From Glaciecola sp028401415 (lineage in GTDB: Bacteria > Pseudomonadota > Gammaproteobacteria > Enterobacterales > Alteromonadaceae): a DNA stretch of 64,000 nt. A program made the position numbers and the translations under genes. The first letter of the stretch is position 1. Each line of letters begins with the position of its first letter. The notes below the pieces were generated by a model. The model ran no database searches and was not told where the DNA came from. It was given only the letters and a program-made list of their open reading frames with translations. Shown piece after piece: positions 46,053-55,044 of this stretch. The stretch is taken from positions 1,178,001-1,242,000 of the forward strand of contig NZ_CP171821.2 in the NCBI RefSeq assembly GCF_028401415.2, in the 5' to 3' direction.

Positions 46053-48593
46053 CGACAGCAAGCGCCAACACCCAATTGCGCCTAATATTCCTACTACGAT
46101 AGCACCTGCACTTGGTGCAATTGCCCAGTACTCGACATGCACCGATGGCGGCATTTGGAAGACTTGGGTTTGCAGCATGTACAAACTAAATTCGTTCGCC
46201 AACGCTGCCATTAGCCCCGCAACCGTGCCGATGATAATAAACTCATTGATCACACTAAAGCGTATACTTGAGCCTTTCAAACCGAGGGTTCTGAGAATCG
46301 CCAGCTCTTGTAAACGTTCATCCATGCTGGCCTGCACTTGGGCAATCAGCACTAACGCACCGGCAATCAGCACAAGCACCAGTATAAATTCAACCGCCAT
46401 GGACACCTGATCGATAATTTCTCTCAATTGATTAATTCTAGCATCGACGTCAAACAAGGTTACGCTGGCAAATGGCGCCATAATGCGGGAAATTTCGGAT
46501 TTTCTCGCTTCATCCAAATGGAAACTTGTTATGTAAGTAGCACTAAAGCTTTCCATTGCTTTTGGGTGCAGCACAAAAAAGAAGTTGGGTTGCAAGGTTT
46601 GCCAGTCGACTTCTCGCATACTCGTAACGGTAGCGGTGATAACTTCACTGCCTACATTGAAAGTCAGTACATCCCCTAATTCAATGCCCAAGCGTCCGGC
46701 CACTTCAGTTTCAATACTCAAGGGAACTGGCTCGCCTTGTTGCCAGTTATCGTGCCACTGACCGTCAACGATAATATTGCCGCGTTGAAGCTCTGTGCTC
46801 CAACTTAAATTAGCTTCGCGCCCTAGTCCTTGGCGGCCATCATTGGCTACTTCTTGATCTTCTTTGGTAATTTCTGTACGAATACGTTCATCATTAATCC
46901 CTACGAAGCGTCCGCGCGCAACCGGATAAAACTTTTCATATTGCACATCGTTTTGAGTGAAGTGTTCTTTTAGCGCGTCTTTTTGTGTTTCAGTGACGTT
47001 TGCGATGAAATAATTGGGTGTGCCCTCTGGCAGTTGGTCGCGCCATTGTTTGACCATATCGTTACGCATCACTAATACGACAAGCAGTAGCATTATAGTA
47101 ATTGCGAAACTAATCAATTGAACGGAGTTACCCATAGCGCGTCGACGTATTCTCGCCCATGCTAAGGTCCATGAACCCATGCTGCCGCTGCCCAGCTTTC
47201 GTCCAAGCATAATTAAAAGATAGGTCATGCCGAGTAAGCTAATTACCAGCAGGATCCCAGAAGCGAATAAAATACTACTGATAAGTAAGTTTTGACTATA
47301 TGTCCACATCAACAAGAAAACGGCGCTTCCAGAAAATACAAACTGCAGCGCTTTTGAGGATAAAGTCGCTTGAATGTCTTTGCGTAATACTCGCAAAGGT
47401 GGCACTGAAAAAAGCTGCAAAAGCGGATAAAGAGAGAACAGCAGTGCACATATCACACCAGTAAATACTGCAATACCAAGTGGACGCCAGTACCAAGTGT
47501 TCAAGGCAACTTCGACTTGCCCGGCTAGCAACGTGACCACTGCTTGTTGAATCAAATAACCTGCCACTACGCCAATTACAATGCCAAGCGCGGTGATAAA
47601 GCAAATCTGCATCAAATAGATGCGGCGCACCATCGCTTTGCTTGCACCCAGCGTTTTCATGATAGCGACGGGGTCAAAGTGACGCTGAGAGTAGCGCTGT
47701 GCAGCTACTGCGATTGATACTGCGGCAAGCACTATGGCAAGCAAGCTCGCCAACAAAAAGTATTCTTCTGCTCTGGCAACCGAGCGGCCAATTGGCGAAT
47801 CATCGTCTTCAATACTCGTCCAGCGATGAATCTCGCGATTTAACTGCGGTCTCAACCAATCGTAATAAGCATCTATTTGGGAGGGCTCTCCAGTAAAATA
47901 GTATTTATAATTAACACGGCTGCCTGGCCCAGTAATGTTTGTTTGAGCAACATCTTGTGAAGACATCAAGAGCATGGGGTCGGTATTAAAAACACTAAAG
48001 CCCGCATCAGGTATTTCACTTAAAATTTCAGTGACAGTGAGCGTTGCGTCGCCTACTTCAATTTGTTCGCCCTTATCAATACCAAGCAGTTGATAAAGTC
48101 GTGAATCAATCCACACTTCCCCTGGCTGGGGAGAGCGTTCAACTGCTTGCCCCTCACCAAAGGCGATGTCTGTCAGCTTTACTTTCCCCTTCAATGGATA
48201 AGCATCGTCCACCGCGCGAAGGTCCGACAAGGCAAGTTCGTCGCCTGCAAACACCATGGAGCGGGTCGATACCTGAAATGCGGTTTGTAAATCATAGTCT
48301 GCGGCCTTGCTGATCCAAGCCTCATCCACAGGTCCGCGTGAACGAAGCTGACTGTCTGCAGCAATAAACTCCGCGCTTCGGTCGGTTAAAGCCTGCTGCA
48401 AACGCTCACTGAACAAAGACAGCGAAAGCACTGAAGCAACAGAGAGAACTATTGCGAGCAAAATAATCGTGAGTTCGCCACGCTTGGCCTCATGCTTAAA
48501 TAAGCGCCATGCCAAAGAAAATGACATGCTCATATTTGAGTTGGTACTTTGGCTCATCGAAGACCCACCAAGTTTTTTAGAAGACGCCTCCAT
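46017..48593 (-). CDS. ybbP: FtsX-like ABC transporter permease (YbbP type)
   Basis: An 858-residue inner-membrane permease with two FtsX/MacB-type permease halves and about ten membrane helices. The pattern is typical of YbbP: first helix near residue 42-60 (ELTIILLAIVLSVASVLSL), a large periplasmic MacB-PCD-like domain, three helices, a second pair of domains, and a final helix cluster. I start at ATG 48593, which has GGAGG 12 bp upstream and a 4-bp gap from ybbA; a longer frame overlaps ybbA by 53 bases. With YbbA it forms an ABC complex thought to export or extract lipophilic molecules; the substrate is unknown. Confidence 0.9.
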   Translation of the reverse strand: MEASSKKLGGSSMSQSTNSNMSMSFSLAWRLFKHEAKRGELTIILLAIVLSVASVLSLSLFSERLQQALTDRSAEFIAADSQLRSRGPVDEAWISKAADYDLQTAFQVSTRSMVFAGDELALSDLRAVDDAYPLKGKVKLTDIAFGEGQAVERSPQPGEVWIDSRLYQLLGIDKGEQIEVGDATLTVTEILSEIPDAGFSVFNTDPMLLMSSQDVAQTNITGPGSRVNYKYYFTGEPSQIDAYYDWLRPQLNREIHRWTSIEDDDSPIGRSVARAEEYFLLASLLAIVLAAVSIAVAAQRYSQRHFDPVAIMKTLGASKAMVRRIYLMQICFITALGIVIGVVAGYLIQQAVVTLLAGQVEVALNTWYWRPLGIAVFTGVICALLFSLYPLLQLFSVPPLRVLRKDIQATLSSKALQFVFSGSAVFLLMWTYSQNLLISSILFASGILLVISLLGMTYLLIMLGRKLGSGSMGSWTLAWARIRRRAMGNSVQLISFAITIMLLLVVLVMRNDMVKQWRDQLPEGTPNYFIANVTETQKDALKEHFTQNDVQYEKFYPVARGRFVGINDERIRTEITKEDQEVANDGRQGLGREANLSWSTELQRGNIIVDGQWHDNWQQGEPVPLSIETEVAGRLGIELGDVLTFNVGSEVITATVTSMREVDWQTLQPNFFFVLHPKAMESFSATYITSFHLDEARKSEISRIMAPFASVTLFDVDARINQLREIIDQVSMAVEFILVLVLIAGALVLIAQVQASMDERLQELAILRTLGLKGSSIRFSVINEFIIIGTVAGLMAALANEFSLYMLQTQVFQMPPSVHVEYWAIAPSAGAIVVGILGAIGCWRLLSLNTSHLLRKMV

Positions 48594-48597
48594 ATGC

Positions 48598-49311
48598 TTA
48601 TTCGCCTCCAGCGATGACGCGTAAGCGCTGAGTTTCTTCCTCAAGCTCACCTGCGCTCATGCGCAACTGCCTCTGACAGCGCTTTGCCAGTTCGTCGTCG
48701 TGGGTCACCAATACCAATGTGGTATCGGAATCTTGGTTAAGCTTAAACAACAGTTCTTCTACCTTTTGCGAGTTTTTCGAATCTAGATTACCCGTTGGCT
48801 CATCAGCAAACAGAATTTTGGGATTGGTGATAAAGGCGCGGGCAATGGCTACGCGCTGCTGCTCACCGCCTGACAACTGATTAGGAAAGTGTGTGGCGCG
48901 ATGGTCAAGCCCGACCTGCTGCAAAATTTCCTGCGCACGCTGTTTGGGTTTGTCGAGCCCCGAAATTTCAGCAGGCAGCATGATGTTCTCCAGCGCCGTT
49001 AAGCTTTGCACTAACATGAAGCTTTGAAAAATAAATCCAACTTTTTCGCCTCTAATTCGGGCTCGTTGCTCCTCATCCATATCGTGCAGTGGCGCGCCAT
49101 CTAGCAGTATTTCGCCACTACTTGCTTCGTCCAAGCCAGCAAGCAAACCAAGTAATGTAGATTTACCCGACCCAGACGCACCGATAATTGCAACAGATTC
49201 GCCTTGCTTAACGTCAAAGCTAATGGGCTGAAGGATCTGTAATTCGCCCTCGCTCGTAGTCACTTTTTTAACTAAGCTTTTTGTTTCGATAATTGTAGAG
49301 GCCATTGTCAT
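48598..49311 (-). CDS. ybbA: ABC transporter ATP-binding protein (YbbA type)
   Basis: A 237-residue ABC ATPase of the MacB/LolD subgroup. Walker A is IIGASGSGKSTLLG, signature LSGGEQQRVAIARA, Walker B KILFADEPTGNLD, and the switch His is in LVTHDDE. It pairs with the permease downstream. The ATG at 49311 or 49305 is the start. It is divergent from the lysophospholipase/TesA-like gene, the same ybbAP-tesA arrangement as in E. coli. Confidence 0.95.
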   Translation of the reverse strand: MTMASTIIETKSLVKKVTTSEGELQILQPISFDVKQGESVAIIGASGSGKSTLLGLLAGLDEASSGEILLDGAPLHDMDEEQRARIRGEKVGFIFQSFMLVQSLTALENIMLPAEISGLDKPKQRAQEILQQVGLDHRATHFPNQLSGGEQQRVAIARAFITNPKILFADEPTGNLDSKNSQKVEELLFKLNQDSDTTLVLVTHDDELAKRCQRQLRMSAGELEEETQRLRVIAGGE

Positions 49312-49312
49312 A

Positions 49313-50077
49313 GTGTCAGTTTTTTCATCCTGCGGTTTAGTATCTGGTATTTCGAGCGTTTATTCGGCGCTTCGTTCGCGTTTTACGGGTAAAGGTAATA
49401 ATAAGTTTCGCACGCCTGCATTGAAATCAGTCAAATATGCGGTGTTTATTGTAGTTTTATTCCCATTTTTAGCCTTTTCAGATCAAGGATTAAGCGCTCT
49501 CGAAGATGACAAAAATGTAAGCGAATATAAATTACTCGTTTTAGGCGATAGTTTAAGTGCAGCCTATGGTTTGACTGCCTCTGAAGGCTGGGTATCTTTG
49601 TTACAAGAATACTGGGATGAAAAACGTCTGCCGATTGATGTGGTAAATGCCGCAATTAGTGGCGATACAACCGACGGCGGTCTTGCGCGCTTACCTCGAC
49701 TAATAGACTTACATAAACCCACGCACCTTTACATAGAGCTTGGCGGAAACAACGGCTTGCAGGGACATAATCCGAAGAAAATTAAAGACAACCTGGCGCA
49801 AATGATTGAACTGGGTAAACGCAATGACATTGAAGTGATTTTGCAGGAAATTCAAATCCCCACAAATTACGGTCGACGCTATACGCAAATGTTTACCGAA
49901 AACTACCACAGCCTTGCCCAGCAATACGATGTGCCGCTCATTCCTTTTTTCTTACAGGAAATAGCCTTAGACCCCGCTCTTATGCAAAACGATGGCATCC
50001 ATCCAACGGCCGAAGCACAACCCATGGTGGTTGAATTTTTAGCGCCTAAGCTAGAGCCACTCATTGTCGCAGATTAA
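49313..50077 (+). CDS. tesA: GDSL-type esterase/lysophospholipase (TesA-like)
   Basis: An SGNH/GDSL hydrolase exported to the periplasm, acting as thioesterase, lysophospholipase or arylesterase. Block I is VLGDSLSAAYG (catalytic Ser), block III IELGGNNGL and block V NDGIHPTAEAQ (Asp, His). The start is uncertain: GTG 49313 gives 254 residues with a polar extension before the signal sequence, while TTG 49421 gives a normal signal peptide (MKSVKYAVFIVVLF) and 218 residues. Neither has a strong ribosome site; AGAGG at 49296-49300 favours the GTG. It is divergent from ybbA. Confidence 0.92.
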   Translation: MSVFSSCGLVSGISSVYSALRSRFTGKGNNKFRTPALKSVKYAVFIVVLFPFLAFSDQGLSALEDDKNVSEYKLLVLGDSLSAAYGLTASEGWVSLLQEYWDEKRLPIDVVNAAISGDTTDGGLARLPRLIDLHKPTHLYIELGGNNGLQGHNPKKIKDNLAQMIELGKRNDIEVILQEIQIPTNYGRRYTQMFTENYHSLAQQYDVPLIPFFLQEIALDPALMQNDGIHPTAEAQPMVVEFLAPKLEPLIVAD

Positions 50078-50096
50078 CGCGGTGCGGATACAAAAA

Positions 50097-50126
50097 CCCC
50101 CGAAACTTTTGTCTAAGCTTCGGGGG
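50097..50126. terminator. hairpin between tesA and the amidohydrolase genes
   Basis: CCCCCGAA (50097-50104) pairs with TTCGGGGG (50119-50126). The two flanking genes converge here, so it may serve both; A-rich sequence on the left gives a T-run for the minus strand. Confidence 0.65.
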
Positions 50127-50193
50127 CAATCCATTTGCTTCTTTCGTTTTTTATAGCCTGACGATGACGATTGCCGTTAAATTGCGTTAGGGC

Positions 50194-51510
50194 CTAGCGA
50201 GTGTATGCAACCGGCTTAGTTTCGTCTCGATTCAGATAGCGGTCACGTAACTGGATTTGACGAGAAGTCATTTCCACTGGCTCTCCGCCAATAAAGACTT
50301 GTTCTGCCGCCTCTGTTACTTCCAGGGGATCACCCGACCAAATAACCAAGTGAGCATCTTTGCCAGGCTCCAGACTGCCCATGGAATCATCAACACCGAA
50401 TATTTTAGCGACGTTGAGCGTTAAGGCCGCCAAACCCGCTGCATGTGGCAAGCCATTTGCCACAGCATTCCCCGCATGCTGAGGGGCTAATCGGATATTA
50501 TGCGTATCCATGCCAATCGCTATCATCACGCCCGCTTTGTGCAAACGCGCCGCGTTTTCAAGCGTAGCACCCAGTTGGTCAAAACCTCCGGGCAGATTGT
50601 TTTCTGGGTTGAGGATGACCGGCACATCAGCGGATGCAATATCAGATGCGACGCGCCAACCTTCTGTCGCATTCACCAACACTAGATTCAAATCAGCAAA
50701 ACGCGATTTAATCGCAAGGGCTTGCATGATATCCGAGGCACGATTGGCAGATATCAACAAGGGCACCTCACCGGAGACAACCGATGTCAACGCTTTGGCA
50801 TCGGCACGAGTGATCATACCATCCCAATCTGCGGAGGGTGATAAATCATAGCTCGATGCAAAGACGGCTTCATCTAAACTTTGATTGAGAGCGACCCACA
50901 TTGCCGCGCGGCTCTCACCATTGGTATCAGCACCTCGGTCGCTTACATCAACATGCATAAAAGCTTTAGGTTTAAGCACGGCGTTGAAACTACCGCCCAA
51001 ATCAATAATCGCGCCCTGCCCGTTGAACAACTGCCCAGTACGGCTGATGCCCGTCACTGCGTGAGTAAAACCCTCTACACGTGTAATTGGGATTAAGGTA
51101 GAGTCTGAGTTAACACCAAAACTCACGTCATACGCAGCGCCAACACTCGACACAGGGTGCGCGTGTACGCGAGCATCAACAACACCGGCTGACAAACTGA
51201 CCTCTTCTAAGCCTAAGCTAGTCATCGCACCAATGAAACCAGGCGTCACGACTTTTCCTGAGGCATCAATTTCTCGATAGCCAGCGGGGACGGAGTCTGA
51301 GTCAAGCACTTGCTGAATCTTTCCATTGTCGAGCAATATCGTCCCTTCTGCAATCACGCCAGAAGAAGCCATGGTATGAATTTGTGCACCTGTAATGGCA
51401 ATTTTTTCAGCTAACGCGCTTGCGCTAACACTTGCTACTATCGCACATGCCACAGCAGATTTCGTCAGGGTGCTAAGCGCGCCAGTTACTTGTTTATGAA
51501 AATGTCTCAT
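50194..51510 (-). CDS. secreted amidohydrolase-like protein lacking the HxH metal motif
   Basis: 438 residues with a signal peptide (about 1-35). It has the beginning and end of an amidohydrolase (AITGAQIHTMASSG, KVVTPGF; SMGSLEPGKDAHLVIWSGDPLEV) but the expected HxH after VTPGF is replaced (GAMTSLG), and the usual His in the LLI-AH-A-DI segment is Asn (LLISANRASDI). A late GMDTHN remains. So the typical two-metal centre looks incomplete; it may be a non-catalytic partner or use a different site. It overlaps the stop of the intact amidohydrolase gene upstream by 4 bases, so the two are made together and may form a complex. Confidence 0.85.
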   Translation of the reverse strand: MRHFHKQVTGALSTLTKSAVACAIVASVSASALAEKIAITGAQIHTMASSGVIAEGTILLDNGKIQQVLDSDSVPAGYREIDASGKVVTPGFIGAMTSLGLEEVSLSAGVVDARVHAHPVSSVGAAYDVSFGVNSDSTLIPITRVEGFTHAVTGISRTGQLFNGQGAIIDLGGSFNAVLKPKAFMHVDVSDRGADTNGESRAAMWVALNQSLDEAVFASSYDLSPSADWDGMITRADAKALTSVVSGEVPLLISANRASDIMQALAIKSRFADLNLVLVNATEGWRVASDIASADVPVILNPENNLPGGFDQLGATLENAARLHKAGVMIAIGMDTHNIRLAPQHAGNAVANGLPHAAGLAALTLNVAKIFGVDDSMGSLEPGKDAHLVIWSGDPLEVTEAAEQVFIGGEPVEMTSRQIQLRDRYLNRDETKPVAYTR

Positions 51511-52916
51511 TTCGCATCCCCCTGCCCAACTTGTCCTAACTCAAAATCACTCACAGGCCATGTTTCAGGCTGCGTTCGGTCATACACCATTGCGCCATCG
51601 ATAAAGACTTTCTCTGCTTGTGTGTATGTGGAGAATGGGTCACCCGACCATAGAACCACGTCGGCATTTTTACCTTCTTCAAGTGAGCCAGTATGTTCAA
51701 AGATACCCAGGGATTTAGCAGGATTGGCTGACAGCCACTGCCACGCCACAGCTTTTGGAATATCAATGCCAGCGCGCTTGCCATCTGACCATGCTTTTGC
51801 CGCTTCTTGATTAAGGCGCTGAATACCAATGTCGCTATCAGAGTGGACAATGGCGCAAGCACCCGCTTGATGAACCATAGGAATATTTTCGCGAATGCCA
51901 TCGTAAGCTTCCATTTTAAAGCCCCACCAATCGGCCCACATCGCACTACACACGCCATTTTCAGCAAGTTTGTCTGAGATTTTGTAGGATTCAACCGCAT
52001 GATGGAAGGTGCCAATTTGATAATCAAACTCTTTCATGACATCCATCATCACCGTCATTTCATCTGCTCGGTAACAATGCATATGCACCAGTATTTCGCC
52101 CTCTAGCACACCTGCTAATGTTTCCAAACTTAAATCGCGTTTTGGCGCATCACCCGCCGTACCCGACTCCTGAGCAGCCTCATAATCAGCCCATTTCTTT
52201 TGATAAGCTTGGGCGTCGATCCATGCTTTGCGGTAGCCTGCTACGTTTGCCATGCGCGTCATAGGGCCGCCTTTTGAGCCATAGACGCGCTTTGGATTTT
52301 CACCGCAGGCCATTTTAATTCCATAAGGTGCTTCCGGAAATTTCATATCTTGCATGGTGCGATTGGGCAAGTTTTTAACGGTCACCGTTCTGCCGCCAAA
52401 CAAGTTTGCCGAGCCTGGCAAAATTTGCAATGCGGTAACGCCTCCTGCAAGCGCGCGTTGAAAACCCGGATCTTGCGGCCAAATACTGTGCTCTGCCCAT
52501 ACTTCTGGTGTCACTGGACTGGTCATCTCATTGCCGTCAGAGTGCGAATGCGTCCCCGGCGATGGATACACGCCTAAATGGCTATGATTATCAATAATTC
52601 CCGGCGTTACCCACTTGCCCGTCCCATCAATCTCAATCGCATCAGATGGCACTGAAACGTCATCGCTGACTTCGGTAATTTTGCCGTCTTCTAGCAAAAT
52701 GGCACCTTCTTCAATTTTTCCGCCAATGCCATCAAGAATAGTGACATTACTAATAACGATTGGATCGGATTGAATGCGTTGATAAGTACTAGGGAAAGGA
52801 TTGTTCTTGTCGTACTGCTGCGAGTCTTGAGCTTGTTTATCGTCACTGCATGCGGTTAAAAGTACCGCAGACAGAGCAAGCGCAACACCCACCTTTTTAT
52901 GTTTGGTGAGTTGCAT
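51507..52916 (-). CDS. lipoprotein amidohydrolase
   Basis: A 469-residue amidohydrolase of the imidazolonepropionase-like group, with a lipoprotein signal (lipobox LTAC, Cys23), so it is anchored in the envelope. Metal-binding parts are complete: WVTPGIIDNHSHLG (HxH), VHMHCYRADEM, FHHAVES and the Asp in IVHSDSD. The C-terminal part ends with NADVVLWSGDPFSTY. Members hydrolyse cyclic amides or dipeptides; the substrate is unknown. It is the first gene of a two-gene operon with the degenerate paralogue downstream. Confidence 0.9.
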   Translation of the reverse strand: MQLTKHKKVGVALALSAVLLTACSDDKQAQDSQQYDKNNPFPSTYQRIQSDPIVISNVTILDGIGGKIEEGAILLEDGKITEVSDDVSVPSDAIEIDGTGKWVTPGIIDNHSHLGVYPSPGTHSHSDGNEMTSPVTPEVWAEHSIWPQDPGFQRALAGGVTALQILPGSANLFGGRTVTVKNLPNRTMQDMKFPEAPYGIKMACGENPKRVYGSKGGPMTRMANVAGYRKAWIDAQAYQKKWADYEAAQESGTAGDAPKRDLSLETLAGVLEGEILVHMHCYRADEMTVMMDVMKEFDYQIGTFHHAVESYKISDKLAENGVCSAMWADWWGFKMEAYDGIRENIPMVHQAGACAIVHSDSDIGIQRLNQEAAKAWSDGKRAGIDIPKAVAWQWLSANPAKSLGIFEHTGSLEEGKNADVVLWSGDPFSTYTQAEKVFIDGAMVYDRTQPETWPVSDFELGQVGQGDAK

Positions 52917-53042
52917 GGTGTTCCTTTGAGAGTGTATAGGCGCTAAAGCATGATTATTTTTAGAATGCGCCTGAGTTTTTAACCTTTAAAGCATAGATAT
53001 TTCTGCAAGATTTCGCAAATATCGGTAGAAGATTTTTGTGGA

Positions 53043-53188
53043 CTTAAAGGCATGGCAGGGACTTAGCGGGAGGTGTAAGCGTCTGAAAACCGCTGTGAAC
53101 CCGTCCTTGGGCGCTCAGCGAAATCATCCATGATTTCGATGTTTTCAGACGCTTACACCTCCCGCTAAGTCCCTGCCATGCCTTTAAG
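53043..53188. repeat. long perfect hairpin A (48-bp arms) left of dusC
   Basis: Arms 53043-53090 and 53141-53188 are exact reverse complements over 48 bp; the loop (53091-53140) is 50 bp. Read on the minus strand the loop contains ATGGATGATTTCGCTGAGCG followed by CCCAAGGACGGGTTCACAGC, which matches the loop of hairpin B near 54300 while the arms do not. It fills most of the 308-bp gap between the amidohydrolase and dusC; the rest shows nothing. Confidence 0.9.
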
Positions 53189-53224
53189 CGCAAGTTCGCC
53201 GCTATTTTGTTTTGAACGACGCAC

Positions 53225-54151
53225 TTACGAGCTTATACACGCAAGGATCTCATCAGATTTTCTTAAGGTTCGAATCTCTTGAAATAGGCTTCTTGCCTCC
53301 TGATACTCACGCTGCAAATACCCCAACCACTGCTTAATTCGATTAGGATAGTAGCGGCCTTTGTCACCAAATATTTCGTAGCCGGAATAGTCAATCAGCA
53401 ACTGCGTCACTTCACTCCATGGCATGGGCGCATCACCAAACTTAATACAGGCTGCTAAGTTGGGTAAAGAAAGCGCGCCGCGACCGAGCATAAGGTCTTG
53501 CGTATGACTTTGTGTTTGGCACTTTAGCGCATCGTGCGCATGCCAGATTTCGCCATTTGCGATAAGCGGGATTTGCGTATGCGCCTTTATCTTCGCAATC
53601 CAGTCCCAGTAGGCAGGTGGTTTATAGCCATCTACTTTTGTTCTCGCGTGCACGGTTAGTAAACTCGCACCGGCCTGTTGGATTGCATCTGCATTCTCAA
53701 GCGCAAGGCTTGTATCATCAAATCCAAGCCGAATTTTTGCGCTTACCACATGCTCACTTGGCACGGCATCGCGAACAGCTTTAACCACATCAAACAAAGC
53801 CTGCGGCTCTTTGAGCAACACTGCCCCACCTTTGCTCTTATTGACCGTTTTTGCAGGGCAACCAAAATTAAGGTCTACGCCATGGGAGCCCAGCTCAATA
53901 GCGCGCTGTGCATTTTCAGCTAGCCAACTCGGATGTTGACCAAGTAGTTGAACACGCACAGGCACCCCCACAGGCGTTAAACCATCGTGATGCAACTCAG
54001 GGCAAATTTTGTAAAAGGTTTTACGAGGATGTAATTGCTCCACCACGCGCACAAACTCTGTCACGCAAAGGTCGAAGCCGCCTATTTGCGTGAGCATATC
54101 GCGCATTAAATGGTCAACAACGCCTTCCATGGGCGCTAAGTAAATTTGCAT
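53225..54151 (-). CDS. dusC: tRNA-dihydrouridine synthase (DusC-like)
   Basis: Dihydrouridine synthase reduces specific uridines in tRNA with FMN and NADPH. I start it at ATG 54151 (MQIYLAPMEGVVDHLMRDML), the normal family start; the longer frame reaches into a repeat. The 308-residue TIM-barrel has LNFGCPAKTVNKSKGGAVLL with the catalytic Cys, SAKIRLGFDD, LTVHARTKVDGY, LIANGEIW and LMLGRGALSLP. Order and length fit the DusC subgroup. It stands between two related long hairpins (53043-53188 and 54233-54377). Confidence 0.93.
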   Translation of the reverse strand: MQIYLAPMEGVVDHLMRDMLTQIGGFDLCVTEFVRVVEQLHPRKTFYKICPELHHDGLTPVGVPVRVQLLGQHPSWLAENAQRAIELGSHGVDLNFGCPAKTVNKSKGGAVLLKEPQALFDVVKAVRDAVPSEHVVSAKIRLGFDDTSLALENADAIQQAGASLLTVHARTKVDGYKPPAYWDWIAKIKAHTQIPLIANGEIWHAHDALKCQTQSHTQDLMLGRGALSLPNLAACIKFGDAPMPWSEVTQLLIDYSGYEIFGDKGRYYPNRIKQWLGYLQREYQEARSLFQEIRTLRKSDEILACISS

Positions 54152-54232
54152 GCTTTGCACTCGTAAAAATTGAGCGCCGATGATATCTGGCAGCATCGTA
54201 TGGCGCAAGCTCTGGTAAGAGCACTAGCATTT

Positions 54233-54377
54233 TTGTCACTCAGGGGGAAAGCTAGGGCTAGCCTATCTCATTACAAAGCGTGCAAAGCCATGGACGGCTT
54301 TGCCCGAGCGTCCAGGGATGGCGCAGAGCGGCTTTGTAATGAGATAGGCTAGCCCTAGCTTTCCCCTTGAGTGACAA
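54233..54377. repeat. long near-perfect hairpin B (47-bp arms) right of dusC
   Basis: Arms 54233-54279 and 54331-54377 are reverse complements with one mismatch over 47 bp; the loop (54280-54330) is 51 bp. On the plus strand the loop reads ATGGACGGCTTTGCCCGAGC then GTCCAGGGATGGCGCAGAGC, matching the loop of hairpin A in opposite orientation. The arms share nothing visible with those of A. Confidence 0.9.
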
Positions 54378-54401
54378 CATCTTGCATAAAAATCGCGCAA
54401 T

Positions 54402-54429
54402 AAAAAACCCAGCAAAAGCTGGGTTTTTT
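54402..54429 (-). terminator. terminator of the tRNA-Ala/Glu/Glu operon
   Basis: AAAAAACCCAGC, loop AAAA, GCTGGGTTTTTT: a strong symmetric intrinsic terminator just after the last tRNA-Glu on the minus strand. Confidence 0.85.
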
Positions 54430-54432
54430 ATT

Positions 54433-54508
54433 TGGCGTCCCCTAGGGGATTCGAACCCCTGTTACCGCCGTGAAAGGGCGGTGTCCTAGGCCTCTAGACG
54501 AAGGGGAC
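54433..54508 (-). tRNA. tRNA-Glu (anticodon TTC)
   Basis: 76 bases including CCA. On the minus strand it begins GTCCCCTTCGTCTAGAGGCC; the anticodon loop is CTTTCAC (TTC), the T-arm AGGGGTTCGAATCCCC, and it ends GGGACGCCA. The acceptor stem GTCCCCT/AGGGGAC is complete. It is identical to the next copy at 54676. Confidence 0.97.
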
Positions 54509-54675
54509 AAAAAATCGGTTTTGAAAAGCACTGCTTTTCAGATTTTTTGTAAGGCCAAGTGAGCTTCGAAACTGAACGACCTTATTGAGCGTCGCCTGTT
54601 CAAACTACTTAACCTTATCTGAACCTAGAACTGCGTATGTTAGCTCTACCGAGCTCTCAATTACCACTGAGAAAA

Positions 54676-54751
54676 TGGCGTCCCCTAGGGGATTCGAACC
54701 CCTGTTACCGCCGTGAAAGGGCGGTGTCCTAGGCCTCTAGACGAAGGGGAC
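54676..54751 (-). tRNA. tRNA-Glu (anticodon TTC), second copy
   Basis: Same 76-base sequence as the copy at 54433. The spacers after the two copies are also alike (both start AAAAAATC-GTTTTGAAAAGCA and share GAAAAGC-ACT-GCTTTTC), so the unit arose by tandem duplication. Confidence 0.97.
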
Positions 54752-54884
54752 AAAAAATCAGTTTTGAAAAGCACTGCTTTTCAGATTTTTTGTAAGGCCA
54801 AATGAGCTTGCGAACTGAGCGACAGTATTTAAAGTCGCCTATTCAAACTACCTAACCTTATCTAAACCTAGTACAAAATAATTC

Positions 54885-54960
<76 letters not shown>

Positions 54961-55008
54961 GAGTCTTGGAGCTGAACGTATCGCTACAGTTCCGTGACAG
55001 CGGGGCGC

Positions 55009-55037
55009 ATTCTAGGCATCCGCCCCATTTATGTCAA
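55009..55037 (-). promoter_or_regulatory. promoter of the tRNA-Ala/Glu/Glu operon
   Basis: On the minus strand TTGACA (55032-55037), 17-bp spacer, TAGAAT (55009-55014), then a GC-rich discriminator GCGCCCCGC as is usual for stringently controlled stable-RNA promoters. It overlaps the region just after the gltX stop. Confidence 0.85.
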
Positions 55038-55044
55038 CGGTTTT

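Noticed and set aside
53043..53188. Hairpin A as a simple transcription terminator
   Set aside because: Arms of 48 bp with a 50-base loop and no T-run are far outside the size of intrinsic terminators, and the loop core is shared with hairpin B.
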